Made by a program: the position numbers and the translations under genes
Notes under the pieces: generated by a model
Seen by the model: the letters and a program-made list of their open reading frames with translations, nothing else
Told to the model about the DNA's origin: nothing
The model's database searches: none
Part shown: positions 8,330-16,416 of the stretch, piece after piece
Layout: every line of letters starts with the position of its first letter
Numbering within the stretch: the stretch's first letter is position 1
From: JBGSYJ01 sp041748075
Lineage (GTDB): Bacteria > Acidobacteriota > Thermoanaerobaculia > Gp7-AA8
Assembly: GCA_041748075.1 (NCBI GenBank)
Contig: JBGTDX010000107.1
Span: 1 to 39,162 of the forward strand
Length of the DNA stretch: 39,162 bases
Direction: 5' to 3'

Positions 8330-9577
8330 ATGGAGCTGGCGAGCGTTTTCACAGATCTCGGCATCGCCCTCGGCCTCGGGATGCTCGTCGGCCTGCAGCG
8401 TGAAAGTGTCGAGTCTCCGCTCGCCGGTGTACGCACATTCCCTCTCGTCACCGTCCTCGGCACTCTATGTACCATGCTCGCCGTCCCTCTCGGGGGATGG
8501 CTCGTCGCCGCAGGATTCCTCGTTGTAGGTCTTCTGGTGGTAGCGGGAAGCATCGCAACCTCTCTGCGCACCCTCGACGTCGGACTGACCACCGAGGTGG
8601 CACTCCTCGTGATGTTCGCCGTCGGTTGTTATGTGGTCGTGGGACCCACCGAAGTTGCCGTCGCGATCGGCGGGGGCGTGGCCGTGCTGCTGCAGGCAAA
8701 AAAACGTCTGCAGGGAATCGTCGCGACACTGGGCGAAGGCGACGTCCGCGCCATCATGCAGTTCGCACTGATCTCCCTCGTCATCCTTCCCGTTCTTCCG
8801 GATACGCCATTCGGCCCGTTCGACGTGCTCAACCTGCGTGAGATATGGCTGATGGTCGTACTCATCGTGGGCTTGAGCCTCGGCGGCTACATCATCTTCA
8901 GGTTCTGGGGAGACAAGGCGGGTACGGTCCTCGGCGGAATCCTGGGAGGTGTGATCTCCAGCACGGCGACCACTTTCAGCTATGCGAGGCGGACAGCTCG
9001 TGCGGACGGGCAGGCGAGGGCCGCTGCGATCGTGATCATGATCGCTTCGACGGTGGTCATCGTGCGGGTGACGGCAGAAGTCGCCATCGTCGCACCCGCG
9101 GCGGTAGGCCTCATGGCCGTACCCCTGGCCATCCTGTTCGCGGCTCATGTGGCGTCGTGCATCGCTCTCTGGTTGTCGGGACGAGGCGAAGACACGTCGA
9201 TGCCCCCTCAGGACAACCCGACAGAGCTCAAACCGGCACTCATCTTCGCTGCCCTCTACGCGGTCATTCTCGTCGCGGTAGCCGCGGCTCGTCTGTATTT
9301 CGGAAACCGAGGGCTCTATGTCGTTGCGGGTATGTCAGGCCTGACGGATGTCGATGCGCTGACGCTCTCCGCCGCCCAGCTCACCCGGGACGGACGGCTC
9401 GCGGTCGACCAGGCGTGGCGGATGATCGTCATTGCAACAATCTCGAACCTCGCGTTCAAGACGCTAGTCATCGGAGTCGTCGGCAGCAGGGGCCTGCTGG
9501 TTCGACTGCTGCCTCCGTTTGCGTTCGCAGCATTGTGCGGCGTGCTGCTCGTGGCCTTTTATCCCGTCATCAGTTGA
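8330..9577 (+). CDS. MgtC/SapB family protein with DUF4010 domain
   Basis: This 415-residue integral membrane protein starts with an MgtC/SapB-like N-terminal region (LGIALGLGMLVGLQRES, AGVRTFPLVTVLGTL). That is followed by a DUF4010-type C-terminal membrane domain (GGVISSTATTFSYARR, GMSGLTDVDALTLSAAQL). MgtC relatives have been linked to magnesium limitation and ATP synthase control, but the DUF4010-containing branch has no assigned function. The start at 8330 is the only ATG that keeps the conserved N-terminal GLVGLQRE segment. No good ribosome site precedes it. Confidence 0.85.
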   Translation: MELASVFTDLGIALGLGMLVGLQRESVESPLAGVRTFPLVTVLGTLCTMLAVPLGGWLVAAGFLVVGLLVVAGSIATSLRTLDVGLTTEVALLVMFAVGCYVVVGPTEVAVAIGGGVAVLLQAKKRLQGIVATLGEGDVRAIMQFALISLVILPVLPDTPFGPFDVLNLREIWLMVVLIVGLSLGGYIIFRFWGDKAGTVLGGILGGVISSTATTFSYARRTARADGQARAAAIVIMIASTVVIVRVTAEVAIVAPAAVGLMAVPLAILFAAHVASCIALWLSGRGEDTSMPPQDNPTELKPALIFAALYAVILVAVAAARLYFGNRGLYVVAGMSGLTDVDALTLSAAQLTRDGRLAVDQAWRMIVIATISNLAFKTLVIGVVGSRGLLVRLLPPFAFAALCGVLLVAFYPVIS

Positions 9578-9600
9578 CGTCCCGAAGCGGAACGGACTTT

Positions 9601-10212
9601 TCACCGGTCCGAGACAGGAATCACCAGTTTCTCGGCAGTGAGAAGCTCGGAGTAGCTGGCGACCTTCACATCGACCAGTCCGGCAAGTTTCGCGGCGCGC
9701 CTGACGTCGGCGTCTGTGATCGCGCCGGTACCCTTCGGACGAACCACCCAGATCGCGCCGTTCGGTTTGAGAATCTTCCGGAGCGCAGAGAGTTTCGGCA
9801 GATCGGAACTCGAAGTGGCGCCAAGAAAGATCATGTCACTGTTCTTCGCACCGGTACCTTCATGGATCTCGACATCGCGCGATTCGAGCATGGTACGAAG
9901 GGATTCATTCTCCAGGTCGATCACCGAGATGCGCATCCCGGTCTTCACACCCAGCTTGTCGACGAGAGTACGCGGGTTGGTGATCTTTCTGAGCCACTTG
10001 CCGGCGGGGTCGCCCAGGAGAAAGGCTGCCTCTTCTTCTTTCCAGCAGACGTGAAGCACACCGTCCTCGGCGGAGATTTCTTCAATTTCATCAAACGGAA
10101 TTTTCAGGCGGACCGGCTTGCCACGGAAGATCAGCTCGCGGGTCTCGAGAAGCGCCTTCCCCTCGCAGGTCGCTCCGCGGTAACGAACTTCACATCGCGT
10201 TTCGAGTCCCAT
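9601..10212 (-). CDS. DUF3052-like protein
   Basis: This is a 203-residue cytoplasmic protein. The C-terminal half (from LVDKLGVKTGMRISVID through IFLGATSSSDLPKLSALRKILKPNGAIWVVRPKG to the end) resembles the DUF3052 family, which has a methyltransferase-like or Rossmann-like appearance without known activity. The N-terminal 80 residues form a separate beta-rich module (VRYRGATCEGKALLETRELIFRG, PFDEIEEI) reminiscent of a small PH-like fold; that is inference. A strong GGAGG precedes the ATG. Confidence 0.65.
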   Translation of the reverse strand: MGLETRCEVRYRGATCEGKALLETRELIFRGKPVRLKIPFDEIEEISAEDGVLHVCWKEEEAAFLLGDPAGKWLRKITNPRTLVDKLGVKTGMRISVIDLENESLRTMLESRDVEIHEGTGAKNSDMIFLGATSSSDLPKLSALRKILKPNGAIWVVRPKGTGAITDADVRRAAKLAGLVDVKVASYSELLTAEKLVIPVSDR

Positions 10213-10513
10213 CGGAACCCTCCTACCGGACGGGAGCGGTCCACGACCGCTTCTCAGGGTGACAACGCTCGCTACACGCCCGCGCGGCGGCGCGGCGTGT
10301 GGACTTCCGGCGCATCACAAAGTGGATGGCCGGCAGGCGGAGATAGCGGAGAAGCTCGAGGGGCTCGAGAGTACGCAGGTTGATTGCCGCTACGAGCAGC
10401 GCCGCACGCGCTCGGGAGTATCGCTTCATGCCCTCAGTGTACCCCGTCACGAACTTCGGCGCGGGTCTTGCTCTCTGACATTTCCATCGGTTTTCACAGG
10501 CAAGGAGAACAGT
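10213..10513. other. Intergenic region without a supported gene
   Basis: About 300 bp lie between the DUF3052-like gene and the dodecin gene. A 75-codon minus-strand frame (10223-10450) and an extended frame upstream of the dodecin both look like chance open frames rich in Arg. Apart from the dodecin ribosome site AAGGAG (10502-10507) I see no clear signal. Confidence 0.5.
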
Positions 10514-10720
10514 ATGGAAAGCGTAGGAAGAGTCACAGAGATATCAGCCCGTTCCGAGAAGAGCTTCAAGGATGCTGTCGAGCTCGGCGTCGCCCGCGCC
10601 AACAAGACCCTTCGCAATGTCACCTCGGCATGGGTCAAGGAACAGAGATGTGAAGTGAAGGACGGCAAGGTCACAGCGTTTCAGGTGAATCTGCTGGTCA
10701 CCTTCATTCTCGAGGACTGA
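10514..10720 (+). CDS. Dodecin family flavin-binding protein
   Basis: This 68-residue protein has the full dodecin pattern: RVTEISARSEKSFKDAVELG, ARANKTLRNVTSAWVKEQ and a closing beta-strand VNLLVTFILED. Dodecins assemble into hollow 12-mers that bind flavins (or CoA in some lineages) and buffer free cofactor in the cytoplasm. The Trp in TSAWVKEQ matches the conserved residue that stacks on the isoalloxazine ring. AAGGAG at 10502-10507 sets the start at 10514. A longer in-frame upstream extension is not conserved-looking. Confidence 0.92.
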   Translation: MESVGRVTEISARSEKSFKDAVELGVARANKTLRNVTSAWVKEQRCEVKDGKVTAFQVNLLVTFILED

Positions 10721-10772
10721 GCCGGCGGATAGTTCGCACGCAGAGACGTGTCGGTGGTTCATTCTCGCCGCG

Positions 10773-11897
10773 TCAATGCCCCTGTCCAGCTGTCTGGCGC
10801 ACCGATGGAAGTTCACGCGCAATGGCCGCGGCCTCGGCCGTTCTCACTTCGGCGGCTGTACGCGCCGCTCGCTGGCTCTCGTCGAGAATGACCGCAAGAT
10901 GCCGGTGTATCTCGAGAGCATCATTGAGCCGGACGACTTCCACCGGATGAACCATGGCGTGATGAAGCTCCTCGCGTAGCGCCTCCATGTCGGTCGACGA
11001 AGGACTGAGCAGCGCGATTTCGAGACGTTGCAGTGCGAACGCGACTGGCTTCCGGAGGTCGGGGTCGGCATCCCCATGCACGAATTTCCCATCAGCCTCT
11101 TTCAGTTTCTCCCGCGCTTTCGACAAGCCGATTGCATTCTGGAATGTAGCGACGTCACCCATCGCACCGTATGCCAGGATCGCGATCTCCCGGTTCCTAG
11201 CCATGCGAGCTGTGATTCGGGAAATCTCATGACTGTATTTTGCGAATTCTGTCGGAACACTGTTGAAGGGGTCGACCAGCCGGATCGAAGCCACCGATGG
11301 GCGCTCCGTGGAACGGTTTGCAAACACCGATGGGCGCTCCGTGGGAAATTGACGGACCGCCGCGAGTTGAACCCCGAGCCCATTGAGCGCATCCTGCATC
11401 CGGAGCATTGCGAAGAAGACCTCATTCATCGAGCCGATATTTCGGCGATTTTCTCCGCTGGCGGCATGCACGGCCGAGTGATGCAGATCGTCCGATAGCC
11501 GTAGCAGATCCGTGAATCCGGGATTGAGTAGTTCGGTGCGCAACCGGTCGACCGCGAGGCCGAGGATCCTGAGCAGTTCTCTGCTGGATTCCGACCGGAC
11601 CGCGAGCTGCTCGGCTTCACGCATCGCCTCCAGGGCTTCCTGCAGCACCTTCTTCTGGTCCGGCGATGGCCTGTCGAGTAACTGCGCGCCCTTCGTAACG
11701 AGCACGAGGATCTCACCATGCGCGGAGAATCGTTCGAGGTGCGGACCGACGGCTGCGGTCGCCTGAGCGAAGGACTCCCGGAACCGGCGCGAGGAATCAT
11801 CGACTCCGCCGGGTTCCTGCGCGTACAGCGCAGCCCCGAGATAACAGGTCACCAGAGCCAAACCCAGGCGGCGACGATTTCTCCGGTCCAGACGCAT
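10773..11897 (-). CDS. Secreted helical protein of unknown function
   Basis: This 374-residue exported protein has a signal peptide (MRLDRRNRRRLGLALVTCYLGAALYAQ). The mature part is almost entirely helical with long charged stretches (ALEAMREAEQLAVRSESSRELL..., LHHAMVHPVEVVRLNDALEIHRHLAVILDE). I do not recognise a family. Residues around 188-206 contain a duplicated hexapeptide TERPSV produced by a 20-bp direct repeat in the DNA (11292-11311 and 11325-11344, period 33 bp, in frame). The start at 11897 fits the signal peptide and the GGAGG-like site upstream. The longer frame to 11960 adds a non-signal extension. Confidence 0.7.
   Translation of the reverse strand: MRLDRRNRRRLGLALVTCYLGAALYAQEPGGVDDSSRRFRESFAQATAAVGPHLERFSAHGEILVLVTKGAQLLDRPSPDQKKVLQEALEAMREAEQLAVRSESSRELLRILGLAVDRLRTELLNPGFTDLLRLSDDLHHSAVHAASGENRRNIGSMNEVFFAMLRMQDALNGLGVQLAAVRQFPTERPSVFANRSTERPSVASIRLVDPFNSVPTEFAKYSHEISRITARMARNREIAILAYGAMGDVATFQNAIGLSKAREKLKEADGKFVHGDADPDLRKPVAFALQRLEIALLSPSSTDMEALREELHHAMVHPVEVVRLNDALEIHRHLAVILDESQRAARTAAEVRTAEAAAIARELPSVRQTAGQGH
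11292..11344. repeat. 20-bp direct repeat, period 33 bp, within a CDS
   Basis: Two identical 20-bp copies (11292-11311, 11325-11344) are separated by 13 bp. The 33-bp period equals 11 codons, so the duplication keeps the reading frame and doubles TERPSV in the secreted protein. Confidence 0.9.
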
Positions 11898-11970
11898 ACC
11901 TAAGCCTCCCTGTCGGTCACAATCAATGCAACTTTGACGGATCGAGCTCAGGAACGTCACAAAATGGAGC

Positions 11971-11976
11971 TAGACT
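11971..11976 (+). promoter_or_regulatory. -10 element TAGACT, leaderless start
   Basis: TAGACT ends exactly 6 nt before the ATG at 11983, so transcription would begin at or next to the start codon. No good -35 hexamer is seen at 16-18 nt. Confidence 0.4.
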
Positions 11977-11982
11977 TCCCCC

Positions 11983-13038
11983 ATGACCATCGCGGCCCTG
12001 ATCCTCGCGGCGACCCTCGACGTGCAGTCGGTCGAGAGGTTCGCCAACCTCGCTCTCGCGTGCGCGCAGAAGGAGTACCCGAACAAGATTGCACATGTGC
12101 TCACCTCCGATGAGGATGTCCAGCCTCCTCGCCTGCTGACTCCGGCGTTTTACGGCTGCTACGACTGGCACTCATCGGTCCATGCGCACTGGCTCCTCGC
12201 GCGGCTCGTCAGGCTCTTTCCAGATGCGCCGTTCGCAGAGAACGCACGGGCGATCCTTCGCGAGAATCTGTCGAAGGAGAATATCGCGCAGGAGGTCGCC
12301 TATATGAACGGCGCGGGGCGCGCGAGCTTTGAGCGTCCCTACGGCCTCGCATGGCTCCTGCAACTCGGAGCCGAGCTCCGTGAACAGGAAGACCCGTTCG
12401 CACAGGAGCTCGCGAGCAATCTCGCGCCTCTCGAGGCCGCAGCGGTCGAGAGGCTCGAGACGTGGCTGCCGAAACTGACGCATCCGGTGCGTTCGGGGGA
12501 GCACAGCCAGTCGGCGTTCGGGCTCGGGCTGATGCTCGACTGGGCGCGCGCCTCAGGCGATGAGGAGTTCGAAGCGCTTCTCGAATCAAAAATTCGGGCA
12601 TTCTACAGCCGCGACCGGAACTGTCCCATCGCGTACGAACCGTCGGGTGAAGACTTTCTCTCGCCGTGCATCGCGGAAGCGGACGTTGTGCGCCGCGTGA
12701 TGGAGCCGGCCGGATATGCAGCATGGCTGGAAGCCTTCCTTCCCGACGTGTCGACACTCCGGCCAGCGGTCGTCACCGATCCGACGGATGGGAAGCTCGC
12801 ACACCTCGACGGCCTGAATCTCAGCCGCGCATGGATGCTCCGGGGAATCGCTTCGGGGCTGCCTGCTGACGACCCGAGACGCCGGCAGATCGAGGCAGTC
12901 GCTGAATCGCACGCAAAGGCAGGCCTTGCGGCGGTCACGGGCGAGCACTACGAGGGAGGCCATTGGCTGGGAAGTTTCGCAACATACCTGGTGACCGATC
13001 GCGGAGTGCCTCAGCGGGCGATCAGAACGAAAGAGTAG
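11983..13038 (+). CDS. DUF2891 family protein
   Basis: The 351-residue protein shows the DUF2891 signature: FYGCYDWHSSVHAHW (residues about 57-71), then PYGLAWLLQL, HSQSAFGLGLMLDWA, and the conserved SPCIAEADVV. The all-alpha layout suggests an alpha/alpha-toroid like that of glycoside hydrolases and epimerases, but no activity is established for the family. A short hydrophobic N-terminus (MTIAALILAATLDVQ) may be a weak signal peptide. It is followed after 15 nt by a polysaccharide deacetylase on the same strand, so the two may be co-transcribed. Confidence 0.85.
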   Translation: MTIAALILAATLDVQSVERFANLALACAQKEYPNKIAHVLTSDEDVQPPRLLTPAFYGCYDWHSSVHAHWLLARLVRLFPDAPFAENARAILRENLSKENIAQEVAYMNGAGRASFERPYGLAWLLQLGAELREQEDPFAQELASNLAPLEAAAVERLETWLPKLTHPVRSGEHSQSAFGLGLMLDWARASGDEEFEALLESKIRAFYSRDRNCPIAYEPSGEDFLSPCIAEADVVRRVMEPAGYAAWLEAFLPDVSTLRPAVVTDPTDGKLAHLDGLNLSRAWMLRGIASGLPADDPRRRQIEAVAESHAKAGLAAVTGEHYEGGHWLGSFATYLVTDRGVPQRAIRTKE

Positions 13039-13053
13039 GTCAGGCCATCGTTC

Positions 13054-13833
13054 ATGATCGAGCTTGCCGTTGTCGTTCTCTGGTGTGCGTTCACGATCTG
13101 GGTCGCGCCGCGACTGCTCCGCAGCCGTCACTACAGCGTTCGAATTCTCGCATCACTCGCTGTCCTGGTTCTGAACGGCTACCTGTTCATGCAGTTGATC
13201 GACTCCGGACGAGTTCAGCTTTTCGGCGAGCTGATGCTGCCGCCGGAGACGACCCACCGCGTAGTCGCGCTGACATTCGACGACGGCCCGACACGACGAT
13301 ATACGGGTGAGGTTCTCGACGTGCTCGAACAGCATGACGTCCGTGCAACTTTCTTTCTGACGGGGAGCGAGGTCACGCAGAATCCCGAAGCCGCGCGCGC
13401 GATCGTCGCCGCAGGCCACGAGATCGGCAACCATTCGTGGTCGCACAAGCGGATGGTTCTCGTATCGCGCGCCTTCGTGAAGCAAGAGATCGAACGGACA
13501 GATGATGCGATTCGGGCAGCGGGCTACAACGGCCCGATTCTTTTCCGTTCGCCCTACGGAAAGCGTTTCCTCGTGGTGCCGTGGTATCTGGCCAGAACCG
13601 GACGTCCGAATGTGTGGTGGGACCTCGCGCCCGACAGCAACCCCGCGACCGACGCCGGAGCGCTCACCAGGAACGTTGTGCAGAACATCCAGCCAGGATC
13701 GATCGTCCTGCTGCATGTGATGTACAGCTCTCGTGATGAATCCCGAAAAGCGCTCCCCTCGATCATCACAGGGCTCTGGGAGAAAGGCTATCGATTCGTG
13801 ACTGTGTCGGAGCTGCGCTCGCTGGCCGAGTGA
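13054..13833 (+). CDS. Polysaccharide deacetylase (NodB-type, CE4)
   Basis: The 259-residue protein has an N-terminal membrane region (two hydrophobic segments up to about residue 50) and then a NodB domain. The metal-site motif TFDDGP is at about residues 74-79 (DD coordinate metal and act as base), HSWSH at about 127-131, then RSPYGKRF and the terminal LLHVM motif with the catalytic His. CE4 enzymes remove N- or O-acetyl groups from peptidoglycan or other glycans; the anchor suggests an outward-facing domain. It lies 15 nt behind the DUF2891 gene. Confidence 0.88.
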   Translation: MIELAVVVLWCAFTIWVAPRLLRSRHYSVRILASLAVLVLNGYLFMQLIDSGRVQLFGELMLPPETTHRVVALTFDDGPTRRYTGEVLDVLEQHDVRATFFLTGSEVTQNPEAARAIVAAGHEIGNHSWSHKRMVLVSRAFVKQEIERTDDAIRAAGYNGPILFRSPYGKRFLVVPWYLARTGRPNVWWDLAPDSNPATDAGALTRNVVQNIQPGSIVLLHVMYSSRDESRKALPSIITGLWEKGYRFVTVSELRSLAE

Positions 13834-13840
13834 GCCAAGT

Positions 13841-13924
13841 GTCATCCTGAGCGCAGCGAAGGATCTCCTGATTCGTTGGGGCAAAGCGAGTCATGAGGGG
13901 ATCCTTCGCTCCGCTCAGGATGAC
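13841..13924. repeat. Dispersed inverted-repeat (REP-like) element
   Basis: The left arm 13841-13865 and right arm 13900-13924 are complementary at 24 of 25 positions, with a 34-nt loop. It lies between the deacetylase and the ArsR operon. Transcribed, it would fold into a long hairpin but has no T-run. The first 12 bases of the window match the outer right arm, so the element is repeated. Similar palindromes around a core TCATCCTGAG are, from memory, common in many bacterial genomes. Confidence 0.85.
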
Positions 13925-13961
13925 CCGCGCGCGTTCGCCACTACTGAAAGTTCACTAGCGC

Positions 13962-13990
13962 TTGACCTGGGAGCCCGGTCAATGCATTAT
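13962..13990 (+). promoter_or_regulatory. Promoter of the ArsR/SRPBCC operon
   Basis: TTGACC (13962-13967) and CATTAT (13985-13990) are separated by exactly 17 nt. The -10 ends 8 nt before the ATG at 13999, so the transcript is predicted to be leaderless or nearly so. Confidence 0.65.
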
Positions 13991-14006
13991 GTAACCATAT
14001 GGTTAC
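13991..14006. promoter_or_regulatory. Perfect 16-bp palindrome overlapping the arsR-type start codon (operator)
   Basis: GTAACCATATGGTTAC is a perfect palindrome that directly follows the -10 hexamer and contains the ATG of the ArsR-type gene (13999-14001). Its position over the predicted +1 fits autorepression by the encoded winged-helix regulator. The first codons (Met-Val-Thr) are therefore part of the operator. Confidence 0.75.
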
Positions 14007-14325
14007 GCACATCGTTCGAAACGACTCGGTGTTCGGCGCAGTCGCCGACCCCACCCGGCGGCAGATTCTCGACATCCTCGCAAGCTGTGAGCTCTCGGCC
14101 GGCGAGTTGGCTGAGCGGTTTCCGATCTCTCGTCCTGCGGTCTCCCGCCACCTCCGTGTGCTTCGCAACGCCGGACTGGTCACCGAGTCTCGCCATGCGC
14201 AGTCCCGCATCTATGCACTCAACCCCGCTCCCCTTTCCGAGGTTGATCAGTGGATCAACAAGTACCGGATCTTCTGGGGATCGCGGCTTCACCGCCTCAA
14301 ACAGTTCGTCGAAGGAGAAGAATGA
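13999..14325 (+). CDS. ArsR/SmtB-family winged-helix regulator
   Basis: The 108-residue protein is a typical ArsR-family winged helix: FGAVADPTRRQILDILASCELSAGELAERFPISRPAVSRHLRVLRNAGLV. The recognition helix is about residues 45-60 and the wing around ESRHAQSRIYAL. The metal-binding ELCVC-type motif of metal sensors is absent. It matches the branch that sits beside SRPBCC (AHSA1) proteins, for which the ligand is unknown. Its stop overlaps the next gene's ATG (ATGA at 14322-14325), implying translational coupling. Autorepression is suggested by the palindrome at 13991-14006. Confidence 0.92.
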   Translation: MVTHIVRNDSVFGAVADPTRRQILDILASCELSAGELAERFPISRPAVSRHLRVLRNAGLVTESRHAQSRIYALNPAPLSEVDQWINKYRIFWGSRLHRLKQFVEGEE

Positions 14326-15236
14326 TGCTCACGCCCCGGCAGGCAGCACTCCCATGGCACCACGACCACAAGGCGACATTCACCGCATCGTCGAAGGAAG
14401 TCTTTTCGGCGTGGACAAGCTCCAATTCGTTGCGACGGTGGTTTGCGGAAGAGGTCGAAGTCTCGGGCACTGAAGGGGGCCCGTTCCGCTTCTGGGGAAA
14501 GCACACGTTTGGAACGCCGTCATCGGAGGATGCGAATCAGCAGCTCACGCGCTGGGTCCCAGGCGAGGCGCTGGGCTTCACCTGGCCCATTGACGGCAAC
14601 GAGAGCGTGGTCATCATCACACTCGAAGCGAAGCCCGATCCGGCCGGCGGCTCCGCCGGCACGTCGATGCAGCTGCGCCACTCGTTCGATTCGCCTCAGG
14701 AACCGGAACTCATCGACGATCTCTGGAAGCTGACACTCGGCAACCTCGATGCATTCCTCCGCGGCGGCGATGGCCTCGTGCTTCCGGATTACAGCGACCC
14801 GAGTCCTGAGATCCGGATGTCCATCGTCATCGAAGCGCCTCCCGCGCGCGTGTTCAGCGCACTCATCGAGCCGGAGAAGATGAATCGCTGGCTCGGCTGT
14901 CCGAATGCCGAGGTCGAGCCCCGAACCGGCGGGCGCTACCGCTACAACTGGGAGTACAAAGTGGGCGACCGTGACGTCGTCGGCGGACCGACGACGATCC
15001 TCGATTACGTAGAAAATGAACGGCTCGTGACTGACTGGCCTGACTGGCGGGGCGATCCGGACAAGCCGAAAACGCGCGTCGCCTGGCACCTGGAAGATCT
15101 GTGCGACGGGCGGACGCGGGTCACCCTCGTACATGGAGAGTTCCCACGCGTCGTCGATTTCAGCGACTACCCGTTCGGCTGGGGCTGGTTCCTCAGTCAG
15201 CTCAAGACCGAGGTCGAGCAGCCGGCGGAGGAGTGA
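14322..15236 (+). CDS. Tandem SRPBCC (AHSA1-like) domain protein
   Basis: The 304-residue product contains two START-like SRPBCC domains. The first runs from HDHKATFTASSKEVFSAWTSSNSLRRWFAEE to about residue 150. The second starts at MSIVIEAPPARVFSALIEPEKMNRWLG (about residue 167) and ends with LVHGEFPRV...FGWGWFLSQLKTEVE. Such domains form a hydrophobic cavity for lipids or small ligands; the physiological ligand here is unknown. AAGGAG (14312-14317) precedes the ATG at 14322. It is co-transcribed and coupled with the ArsR-type regulator, so it is probably the effector gene that the regulator controls. Confidence 0.88.
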   Translation: MMLTPRQAALPWHHDHKATFTASSKEVFSAWTSSNSLRRWFAEEVEVSGTEGGPFRFWGKHTFGTPSSEDANQQLTRWVPGEALGFTWPIDGNESVVIITLEAKPDPAGGSAGTSMQLRHSFDSPQEPELIDDLWKLTLGNLDAFLRGGDGLVLPDYSDPSPEIRMSIVIEAPPARVFSALIEPEKMNRWLGCPNAEVEPRTGGRYRYNWEYKVGDRDVVGGPTTILDYVENERLVTDWPDWRGDPDKPKTRVAWHLEDLCDGRTRVTLVHGEFPRVVDFSDYPFGWGWFLSQLKTEVEQPAEE

Positions 15237-15239
15237 GCA

Positions 15240-16286
15240 CTATTCGCTGCTCCTGGCTCTGGAGATACCCTTGCGGCGAAGCTCGTCGTCGATGATAGGC
15301 GCGAGCGTCTCGAAGGGAACGGCTCCGTTGACGAAACGACCGTTGATGAAGAGACCCGGCGTTCCGGTCACGCCGGCCTTCTCACCGTCCCGCTTGTCGA
15401 TGGCGATCGCTTCCGCCTTCTGTCCGGAATCGAGACACGCATTGAACTTCACGGCGTCGAGTCCGAGCTGCACGGCCTTCTCTTTGAGCTGTGCAACGCC
15501 AAGAGCGCGCTGATTCGCGAACATCGCGTCATGCAGCTCCCAGAACTTCCCCTGATCGCCGGCGCAGAGTGAAGCCTCGGAAGCCTTTTGCGCATTCTGA
15601 TGGAATGGCAGAGGAAAGTGACGGAACACGATGCGGACGTTGTCGCCGTATTTCTGCCTCACCTGCTCGAGCGCGGGATTCACGCGAGCGCAGTAGGGGC
15701 ACTCGAACTCGGAGAACTCGACGATCGTCACGGGTGCGTTTGCCGGGCCCTTGGATGCGCCGATCGCCGCGACGTGCTCGCGAAGCGGTTCCATGCTGAT
15801 GTCGACTTTGTATTTCTCTTCCAGCGCTCCGAAGAATTCATCTCTGGCCTTCTGCTGCGCCTGCTGGCCGAGGTACGTGCGAATCTGGCCTTCCACTTGC
15901 GCCTTCGGCACGTTGTTCAGCTGCGCGCGGTTTTCCTCGTACACCGCGTCGACGGCCTCCTGGGAAATCGGCTCGGGCGTGATGCCCGTCAGAAGCTGCT
16001 GGGTGGAAACCCCTCGGGCCTTCGCTTCCGCCTCGAGGATGCGGTTCTGGACCTCGGCCTTCAGCGCCTCTTCGAGCGCAGCATGGCGATTGCGACGATA
16101 ATCCCGCTCGAGATTCGAGAGCGTATCGCTGGCCGACAGATCGGCCTCCGTGATCGGCGTGCCGTTGACCGTGGCGAGCACCGGACCCTTCGCGGTCTTA
16201 CCCTGCGCCGTCGCTTCCGGAGAGCAGGCGATGCCTGCAAAGAAGGCTAAGAAGGAAATGAGACAGAGATTGCGAAAACGATTCAT
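15240..16286 (-). CDS. DsbA-type thioredoxin-fold protein with SurA-like N-terminal helical region
   Basis: The 348-residue exported protein begins with a signal sequence ending FFAGIAC; Cys21 may be lipidated although the lipobox is imperfect. Residues about 35-165 resemble the N-terminal helical region of SurA/PpiC-type proteins (VLATVNGTPITEADL, QNRILEAEAKARGVS). From about residue 175 a DsbA/DsbG-like thioredoxin domain follows with active site FECPYCAR (Cys196, Cys199) and cis-Pro loop GVTGTPGLFING. It should oxidise or isomerise disulfides outside the membrane. The start at 16286 is supported by GGAG at suitable spacing. The longer frame to 16469 runs into the upstream repeat element. 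Confidence 0.85.
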   Translation of the reverse strand: MNRFRNLCLISFLAFFAGIACSPEATAQGKTAKGPVLATVNGTPITEADLSASDTLSNLERDYRRNRHAALEEALKAEVQNRILEAEAKARGVSTQQLLTGITPEPISQEAVDAVYEENRAQLNNVPKAQVEGQIRTYLGQQAQQKARDEFFGALEEKYKVDISMEPLREHVAAIGASKGPANAPVTIVEFSEFECPYCARVNPALEQVRQKYGDNVRIVFRHFPLPFHQNAQKASEASLCAGDQGKFWELHDAMFANQRALGVAQLKEKAVQLGLDAVKFNACLDSGQKAEAIAIDKRDGEKAGVTGTPGLFINGRFVNGAVPFETLAPIIDDELRRKGISRARSSE

Positions 16287-16416
16287 AAAATGCGCTCCTG
16301 GCAGGTGGATGTCGAACTGGCAACATCGGGAGGGGGCGGATTTGTTTCCAGCTGGATTGGATGGGCCCTTCGAGACCCGGGACCAGAGGAAGGAATGCAG
16401 ACGCCCTCGCCTCGTA

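Noticed and set aside
8845..10383. 512-codon plus-strand frame running from the DUF4010 gene through the DUF3052-like gene
   Set aside because: It is Arg-rich and overlaps two better supported genes in other frames.
10223..10450. 75-codon minus-strand frame between the DUF3052-like gene and dodecin
   Set aside because: It has no ribosome site, no recognisable family and a low-quality Arg-rich C-terminus.
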